This document shows, piece by piece, positions 56,520 to 64,000 of a DNA stretch of 64,000 nucleotides. The notes under the pieces are model-generated. The model was not told the origin of the DNA, ran no database searches, and saw nothing but the letters and a program-made list of their open reading frames with translations. Origin of the DNA: Eupeodes corollae (Eukaryota; Arthropoda; Insecta; Diptera; Syrphidae). Location: the NCBI RefSeq assembly GCF_945859685.1, contig NC_079149.1:97738863-97802862 (forward strand), read 5' to 3'. Position 1 is the stretch's first letter; the number at the start of each line of letters is the position of its first letter. The position numbers and the translations under genes were made by a program.

Positions 56520-58080
56520 CAAGAGGAAGATTACAGTTATACTTTGACAATCTTAATAAAGACTCAAAGTGTAAACGAATTTGACATATGGAATACATGC
56601 CAATACCAGGTTGAACTGAACTAAAGCTAAATACATACCATTGTTATATCTTGTGATATGCTGACTTCAATGACAGTAACTGTCAATATTCCGACAATAC
56701 TGTAAAAACCTTTCAATTTCAATATTTATCTAACAATTTCTGAAAATATTGCGGCGAAAAATTGTAATAATTTTGAATATTTCGACATTTGGGAAGCTGT
56801 CCCTTTTTTTTTTAGATTCTCTGACAATTACAATTCTGAAAACATTGCTGCAAATCATGTATTAAAGGAAATTTCATTTTGAATATCATGATATTTAAGA
56901 AGCTGTCACTTTTTGACATTTGTGGCATTACTAAAAGTGGAATGACTCACACTTTAACAACGTATTGAAATTCTTGACACACGTTCATAGAGATTCACTG
57001 TACAATCGAATTTGACATATGGAACACAAACCTTGAATATAAGTTTGAACGTACCCTAAAACTAAGTATGCACATTGTCACATTTCGTAAGATTATTAGA
57101 TCAATCAGCTATCTGACAAAAGCTGTCAACAAGCTGACAATATCGAACTACCTTTCAATGAAGAATTGTCTGTTCGAACGGTTGGCAGATTTTTTTTAGT
57201 CTCCGATTACATTGTCAGTGGTTTTCGATTAAGAAATTGGCAGAAGCTGTCATCTTAAATAACGACATATGACTATTTTAAACTTTCAAACGGCAAAAAA
57301 TTGCAATAAGTTTGAATATTTTAATATTTGGGAAGCTGTAACTTTTTGAGAAATTATCTGACAATGACATTTCTGGAAACATTGCTGCAAAATATGTAAT
57401 AAATCAACTTCTATTTTGAATATCACGATAATTGAGAAGCTGTCACTTTTGAAGCTGTAATTTTTTGACATTTGTGCCATTACTAAAAATGGAACGACTG
57501 ACACTTTAACAACGCATTGAAATTCTTGACACGCGATCATAAAGACTCACTATAAAATTGAATTTGACAAATGTTACACGTACCGTAAAGCTAAGTATGC
57601 ACATACATACCATTGTCATATCTCGTAAGATTATTAGATCAGTCAGCTATCTGACAAAAGCTGTCAACAAGCTGACAATATCGTACTACCTTTCAATGAA
57701 GTATTGTCTGTTCGAACGGTTGGCAGTTTTTTCCAGTGTTCGATTTCATTGTCAGATGGCTTTCGATTAAAAAATTGGCGGAAACTGTCATCTTAAATAA
57801 CGACATCCGATAATTTCAAACTTTATCAACAATGACATTTCTGGTAATATTGCAGCAAAAAATTGTAATATGTTAATTTTGATTGATTGACTTGGAAATC
57901 TGTCACTTTTAAAGCTGTCATTTTTTGACAAAAAATTATATTCATTTTGAATACCGCGATACTTGGAAATCTGTTTTTTTTTGACATTTGACAAAAAATT
58001 ATTAAAATTGATACAACAACAGCTTCAACAACGCATTGAAATTGTTAAAATTCACTGAAGACATTTTGATTTTCAGTAAG
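56520..58080. repeat. Tandem segmental repeat, about 540-bp units
   Basis: The block CATTGTCA-atctcgtaag-ATTATTAGATC, CAGCTATCTGACAAAAGC, TGTCAACAAGCTGACAATAT and GTCTGTTCGAACGGTTGGCAG occurs at 57073 and 57611 (538 bp apart). A more diverged copy begins near 56640. Second halves (TTGACATTTGTGNCATTACT, ACTTTAACAACGCATTGAAA) occur near 56920, 57460 and, partly, 58000. Each unit contains several CTGTCA words and a CAGCTGTCA-like core related to the dispersed repeats elsewhere. Confidence 0.85.
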
Positions 58081-58467
58081 GAGGACAATTTTTAGAGCTC
58101 GATCTTTAATGTGTCACAGTTTGGTTCCGTTTTTGAGCTGTTATGTGTGTGAGGTGTTAATTTTCAACTATACAGGCGCTGTTACGTCCCACATAAACAA
58201 AATAATCGCAGTTTTGAAAAAAAAAAAAAAAGGTTTTTGGAGCTTGTTTTTTTTATGGAAGATGTGATTTAATACCTTTCGACTTTTTTCTTTGGGGCCA
58301 CGTGAAAGATAAAAGGCCGTGCACATGAGAGCGAACAAGAAATAAACGAATGGACAAACAAACGTGATTTTACACATTTAAAAAATTAAATTTCAAACAA
58401 AAACAAATTTAAATTATAAAAAAAAACAATTGACATAAATTTGCATTTTGTTGTCTAAAACAAGAAA
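58081..58467. other. AT-rich DNA, nothing recognised
   Basis: No gene or array is seen. A-run and T-run rich. Confidence 0.5.
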
Positions 58468-59270
58468 ACTGTCAAACTCTATTCGCGTTCCACATACCAT
58501 CCACACTGCAACGAATACTTTGTTCGCGCTTAACTTAACCTCAAAATTATACCAGTCCTATTTTGTTTGTTGAAAAGGGTAGTTATAAATTGACATATAT
58601 AATTGACATCGCTGTCTGCGAATAGAAATAAAGCTCATGTGAAAGAAAAGTCAAAATAAGTGAACATCCACAGTTCGCAGTTCGTAGCTCATGTGAAAGA
58701 TGCTTAAGGTCGATTGAATACCTTGATAATGGAATTTGGTAAGTTATCGATAAAATGAGCAAGGGTCTCTTTTTTCCACATGTGGTTTTCAATCTGGCAT
58801 TACTTTTTTGGAAGTTGTCTTTTTGACAGCTGTCACTTTGTTTATGCTTAGTTTAGTTTGTCATTTTATAATGAATAGTCTTAAGGACTATTTACATAAT
58901 AGCAACTGACGCCCTGCAAATGAATAAATAAATGTGATTTTTAACAATAATATAAAGCGAATTGAGTTTGACAGTTCGTTAAAATAAGATTCGCAAAAAA
59001 CAATTAGTTTTTTCAATGTCAACAGCGATTTCATTCCCATTATAAGAGAATTTTTTAAAGACACATTTTTTTCTCGAATGTTATTTTAACGAACTGTCAA
59101 ACTTAATTCGCGTTCTACATACAATCCACACTTTAACACTCTAACCTTAAAATTTGATTCTAGTCTTTTGCTTTTGTATTGACGAATAAAAAGAAACCAT
59201 GTCAAAGAAATGTCATAATGAACGAAAATTCGTGCCCGAGACGATTGAGGCATTGGAAAAGAATATGTCG
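58468..59270. repeat. Dispersed repeats with an inverted pair of ends
   Basis: Two direct copies of the 40679 family start at 58468 (AACTGTCAAACTCTATTCGC, then GTTCCACATACCATCCACAC) and 59083 (TATTTTAACGAACTGTCAAA, then GTTCTACATACAATCCACAC). Just before the second, 58956-58987 carries the reverse complement of its first 30 bases, leaving about 95 bases between the inverted ends. This could be a small MITE with TIRs or the head-to-head junction of two copies. Confidence 0.75.
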
Positions 59271-62200
59271 TTATTTCTAACATACTTGTCGAAAATTGGG
59301 AATCTCGACTAAAATGTATTCGAGTCTGAAATCAGTTTTAAAAAATATTGGCAAAGCTTTATATGTATGATAAAGGTAAACAAACAGTTACATGCGCTAT
59401 TTTTCTTCTTAAAAACCACACGTCTAAAACACCCTTTATAATTGAAACTATCAAAAGGCAATTAAAAGAAATCAACATTTTTTTAAATCGTTTTATAGAA
59501 ATTTGAAAACGCAACACCAATTTCAAATAATAAAAGCCCCACTGTGTAGACTGGCTCTATCTCTAACCCCGTCAGTTCTATTTGACATAGGAATTTTCAG
59601 GTTTTTTTTTTAGAACTCAAATTCCAGAAAGCCCTGCCCTAAACAGACTGTCAGTCATCCATTCAAACATTTGAAAAATAAATAAATAGGGAATTGGTAA
59701 TGGGTGAGTGACGCGACGCTTAAATTAATCGAGCTGTTAAATTCCTTAAGGGAGTCCGAAGCATAGCACAACCACCACCACACCAGCAATTAAAATGAGT
59801 TAAGTTTAAAAAAAAACGCCACCAGACTTGTCAATGATTCTAACTTAACATAAATGTCAAATGACATTTAATATTTAGGGTGTGATGGGAAATATGTTCA
59901 GTTGAACTTTTATTCCCAGAAAAGATATAAAAATATATACAATTTTTTATTTCTTTAGATAAAAAATAAAGCGAAGCAGAACGAATTCAATTGATATCAA
60001 AAAAATGACGAATCAAGAAGAGAAAAATATTTCAAGTGTAAACAATCAAATTAGACAGTGGACGAAGTGATTCGGAGGAATTGAAGAGTAAACAAACAAA
60101 AAAAACTTAAATTAACAACAAAACAAAAATTGAAAAATTAAGTCAGGAATTTATTTATTTACATAATTTATAAAAAGATGTAGAGTGCGTATTTTAGGTA
60201 CAGTAGGGTACAAAAACTGACCAAAGAAAATGAAATTAACAATTCCAATGTTAATTTCAAAATAAAAAATAAATGTTTTATTAGAAACGCAAACAAACAA
60301 TTTATTCATTAAATTAAACACTCAGTCAGTCAGTCGGCGTTACTTTGAATCATTATCAAGCCATTGTTGAAATTGATGCTCCAATTTTTGAAGTCACATA
60401 ATTAAAAAACGGAAAAACTTGCAAATGATTGTGATTAATTTGTTAGAAATTTTAATATTTCATTATATAAAAATGACAACAATTGTATTAACAATCAATT
60501 AGAATAAAAATAAAAACTGCAAGAGATATCTAAACCAACAATAGCAGCTACTTAAACAAAAATAGCAAAACATTAATTAATATAATTATTATTACTTTTG
60601 GTATTTTTGTTGTGTTTGGTGGTTCAAACTGATAAAATATAAATTATTTTATTCATGTTTTTGTTTGACAACAACGACAACATTGCAAAAAAAAAAAAAA
60701 CAAAGTTCAAGGCAATTTTCAAAGCATATTAAAACCAGAACCAACAATTTGGGAGGTACAATTTTAAAATAAAACGTTATCAAAATCTCATTAACGTGAT
60801 GATGATAATGATTGATGATGGTTAATGAACTTTTTTGAAAAACGTTGCGCTAGGATGATTTATTGAAATCACGGCAACTTTTGAAATATTGTAGGTTTGG
60901 AGGAAGGCTTATATGTAAGTTAAATTTAGAAGCGTTCTTGTGACAGATGATAATGTTATTAACGAGTGAAAGTTTCTATTCCGTTCATTGCAAAAATTTG
61001 TGAAGTTTCCAATTTGTTTTCCAATTCATTTTCCTAAGGGCCCAGAGAGTCAAATTTGATATGTTCGATGCCGATTTTAAGTTGAAACGTTGTAGTTTTT
61101 GCACTTACAAAAAAAATATTATTGAACTCAGTAATTTACTTCTCGCTCATTTTTAACTTCTCAATCATAAAATCGTTTTCAATGAACCGCTGATTGTTTC
61201 ACTGAAAGCTTTCAATTCTTTTTATATGTCCACCTGTCAGTTGAACTTTTAATGGTCAACTCTAATTTCAAATGCTCGATTGTAATCAGGGAATGATATA
61301 TTCCAATCAGGAAATGTCAAAAACCTGTCAAACAAATTCTAATTTTTGATTTCAATCATGATAATCAATTATAGCTTTAACTGATCCCTTAACAATAGAT
61401 TCTTTTATGTAAAAGTGTGAAACTAATCGTTTCGCTCATTGTGTTTTTCAGGAAATTACAGAAATTTTCAATGATTTCTATAAACGACCCATCAAATAAA
61501 TTCAAATGATTGGTTTAAATTATGAAAACCAATGATAGCGAAAACTGGAGACCTTAAATACTTTTTTATCATTTGAAACATCATGGAGCCCTGACCAAAT
61601 TCCTTCTAATAGCCCTGAGGCAAATTGTTACACGATTTTCAAGCAAAGTTTTGCAATATAAAAACCTTTGATTTTTTTCCAGCTTTCAAAAATGTAACAA
61701 TTTGGTTAGATTATGAACACCAGTTATTGCTATTTTTTCCAAGACCTTTTCATTTCTTATTAACTATTCGCTCACATTTTACGAAGTTGGTCGATCTTCG
61801 TCATCGTAGTTTCTAGCTTAAGTTTTTCACCCTATTCTAGAATGTTTTTTTGATATGAAAAGACTATCAAACATTTTACAACTCTTAAAATCTCTCTAAA
61901 ACGATTATAATTTCTAGGCTGAAAAATTTGTTCAATTTTGACTTGGGAAATTTTACTAAATGGTCAAAAAAAAATGTTTAAGTAATTACAATTCGAAAAC
62001 CATCAGGTTTTTGTTAATTTTTGTAGGTTTTTGTGTTATGTGTAAACAAAGAAGTAGGTACGAGTATCTATTTCAATGCTTTTTAGTTTCCGAGATATTT
62101 TAGTCGAAAACTGACTTTTACCAATTTTAGCTGCATTTTTTTAAAGTTTTTATTTATTAAAAAAAAAAAAATACCGATTGGATTATAAAATAATGTTGAA

Positions 62201-62379
62201 AACAATAATTTGTAGAGAATACATTTTTTTGTAAGTCAATACGTTCATTAATTCTCTGGACATTCAGGAGCAAATAAGTTTATTAACATATTTTGTGTTG
62301 TACTCGTATGTTTCCGACATTTAAAAAAGCTGTGACTTGGATCTTTCTATAAAAAAAAATATAAAAATAAATAAATAAA
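59271..62379. other. AT-rich DNA, no gene recognised
   Basis: About 3 kb without a supported gene. A CAGTCAGTCAGTCGG run lies at 60323-60337 and GATGATGATAATGATTGATGATGG at 60799-60822. The segment 62103-62180 belongs to a dispersed repeat shared with 34343-34395. The open frame at 61625-61816 has no recognisable domain. Confidence 0.5.
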
Positions 62380-62517
62380 TTAGGTGGCGCAACAGCCCAT
62401 GAAGAGCCAGGGTCTAGTGACTTACAACTCTCAACCATTCCTGTGTGCGAGTACTGTTGTCAGGGATGGAACATGGAAGGGACCTACAGTTTTAAGTCGA
62501 ATCCGAGCGGCACATTT
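62380..62517 (-). mobile_element. 3' fragment of the tRNA-Asp SINE, reversed
   Basis: In reverse complement this matches the body and 3' end of the SINE at 44855: CTCGGATTCGACTTAAAACT, CACAGGAATGGTTGAGAGT, CTAGACCCTGG and GGGCTGTTGCGCCACC. A TAAATAAATAAATTTA-like tail lies at 62365-62382. The tRNA head is missing. The fragment adjoins the next LINE, so the first 45 codons of an apparent open frame (from 62384) are SINE antisense and not protein. Confidence 0.85.
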
Positions 62518-64000
62518 TTTGCCACTACTTCATCAGACAACTGTCCTGCAGCATCGTCTCAATGTATGGATCAGAAACAATAATCTAATTGGGGAGTGTC
62601 AAGCTGGTTTCAGATCAGGCTATTCTACAATTGACCACATTTTCGTCTTGAGAAGTATTGCAGAATCATTTATGAATAAAGGAGCAAAATTATATGCATT
62701 ATTTGTGGACTTTAAGTCGGCATTTGATACTGTTAATAGAAATGCTTTGATATATAAGTTGTATGGCATGGGAATGTCCTGGAGGTTTGCAAGGATAATC
62801 CAAAATCTTTATATCAGCACAAAATCAGCTGTCTGGAATGGCGAAGAGATGTCAGATTGGTTTCACACTTGCACAGGAGTTAGACAAGGATGTACTCTAA
62901 GCCCATCGTTGTTTGCCCTCTTTTTTGAACATCTCGTAGAATTCCTACCTCGTGGTATTGAGTACGCCGGAAAAGCTATCAAAGCACTGATGTTCGCCGA
63001 CGATATTGTCATTCTCGCATACTCGCCAGAATCTCCAGAATTAATGATAAACCGCTTGTGTGACTACTGCAAAATATGGAACTTGACTGTGAATTTAGAA
63101 AAGTCAAAAGTCATGATATTCAGGAAAGGGGGCGGGTGTAACCGCAACAGTGAGAAATGGTGGTATAATGGAGAGACAATCGAAGTTGTCAACGAGTACA
63201 GGTACCTAGGGATACTAATGACTAAGAACCTGGACATGGAGAACCACTTTAAGGATAAGCTTGCAAAGGCTAAGAACGCAATCGCTGCCACGTGAAACAG
63301 GTGTTTTTCGAACAAGAATATTAGACAAAATTCGAGTTTTTGAAGCAGTTACAGAAGCCATCATTTTATATTCGGCTCAGGTGTGGGGCTACAAGCAGTA
63401 TGAAACGGTGGAAAAATTGCTGAGATATTATATTAAAAGAATCTTTCATATTCCGTCCAACGCCCCGAATTATCTGGTCATGCTGGAAACTGGACTTCCA
63501 CCTCTGTTTATACGGACCCTTAAGCTACATATAGATTATATTCTTAAGGCTATCAATATGTCTAATGCAAGACTTCCAAAGATAGTAGCGCTTCATATAA
63601 TAAGGAGAAATACAGGCTGGATGGAAGAATGGCAGGAACTAAGTCAATGATGCGGGATTGCGATAACTTAAGCGAATGGAAACCAAGGCTTTACGAACTA
63701 ATAGCAAATGTGGATCGTAAGTGTAGAGAAGGATATGTGATGGAAGCAACAGGCTCAGTTCATAGAACCCTATACAGCAATTTGAATCATAATTTTAATT
63801 AAAGGAATTATTTTCGAGATGAATATAGTATTGACGAAATATCCATGATGGGAAGATTAAGAGGTGAACTTCTTTGCCTCAACTACATTCCACATAGAGA
63901 CGATCTACCGATAATTTGTGATCTATGTAACATGCAAGAGAGAGATGATACCGTACATTTCATAGGCCGGTTTCCGGTCTTAGCTGAAACCAGGAGATAT
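62518..64000 (+). mobile_element. Non-LTR retrotransposon (family D), runs off the window
   Basis: A plus-strand element starting within the RT fingers and continuing past the window end. It has RT, a C-terminal region and a zinc-type motif near 63930. Its motif wording (GVRQGCTLSPSLFALFF, LMFADDIVILA) differs from families A-C and from the RTE; I cannot name its clade with confidence (possibly Vingi/I-group). It is 5'-truncated next to the SINE fragment, and its 3' end is outside the window. Confidence 0.85.
62545..63978 (+). pseudogene. Reverse transcriptase of LINE D, frameshifted
   Basis: Motifs in order: GECQAGFRSGYSTIDHIFVL, the catalytic YALFVDFKSAFDTVNRNALI, CTGVRQGCTLSPSLFALFFE, ALMFADDIVILAYSPESPEL with the FADD active site, WNLTVNLEKSKVMIFRKGGG and NEYRYLGILMTKNLDMENHF. 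A frameshift near 63290 leads to FEAVTEAIILYSAQVWGYKQ and the thumb (63300-63648). A stop at 63648 and later breaks follow, then a CDLCNMQERDDTVHFIGRFP segment in which the last zinc-binding Cys is lost. Catalytic residues are intact. Confidence 0.88.

Noticed and set aside
62384..62540. N-terminal extension of the LINE D reverse transcriptase
   Set aside because: The first 45 or so codons are the antisense of a SINE fragment; RT similarity begins only near LQHRLNVWIR.

Overview
The window is nuclear DNA from an insect, most likely a higher fly (Diptera). It is AT-rich and has almost no open reading frames apart from transposon remains. Its short tandem arrays, its transposon families (RTE, Jockey/CR1-type LINEs, a Tigger/pogo element, a rosa-type mariner, a tRNA-Asp SINE) and its one host exon all fit a fly. 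That exon (7426-7587, minus strand) encodes a 54-residue N-terminus beginning MGKTQSKRSVDITT, which I recognise from memory as that of Akap200, the myristoylated PKA-anchoring protein of flies. It has a good splice donor after a complete codon, and an acceptor 97 bases before the ATG. The window is therefore probably intronic and upstream sequence of a long-intron gene running right to left. I could not identify a first exon.

Layout. 1-7.4 kb (intron after the coding exon): small duplications, then two LINEs on the minus strand, a 5'-truncated RNase H-bearing one with a 16-bp target-site duplication and a CR1/Jockey-type one. 7.4-7.7 kb: the Akap200 exon. 9.5-10.2 kb: a long GAATA microsatellite with a duplicated flank. 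10.5-14 kb: LINE fragments. 14.3-15.9 kb: an 11-copy satellite of about 149 bp. 17.9-22.7 kb: two decayed LINEs, the second split by an RTE insertion with a 10-bp target-site duplication. 25.5-27.6 kb: a 14-copy satellite that settles into a 150+162 bp higher-order unit. 29.4-31.7 kb: a complete but broken Tigger/pogo element, TIRs and TA duplications intact, holding a long inverted repeat with a hammerhead-ribozyme-like core. 32.4-36.7 kb: two more LINEs. 39.3-42.4 kb: duplications and a 9-copy satellite of about 163 bp. 43.1-47.0 kb: GC-richer islands, another array, a tRNA-Asp SINE and AACATGTTGC-rich DNA. 48.1-49.4 kb: a nearly intact mariner. 49.8-50.2 kb: a foldback MITE with 8-bp duplications. 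53.4-58.1 kb: further tandem arrays rich in TGTCA/TGACA. 62.4 kb to the end: a SINE fragment abutting a LINE that runs off the window.

There is no operon or multi-gene pathway. The interactions visible are between mobile elements: nesting, a SINE that shares the 3' end of the RTE element (suggesting RTE machinery moved it), and repeated birth of tandem arrays whose monomers are often 145-170 bp. All transposon genes seen are truncated, frameshifted or interrupted; the mariner and the Tigger keep all three catalytic aspartates. Family names rest on motif recognition by eye, without database searches.
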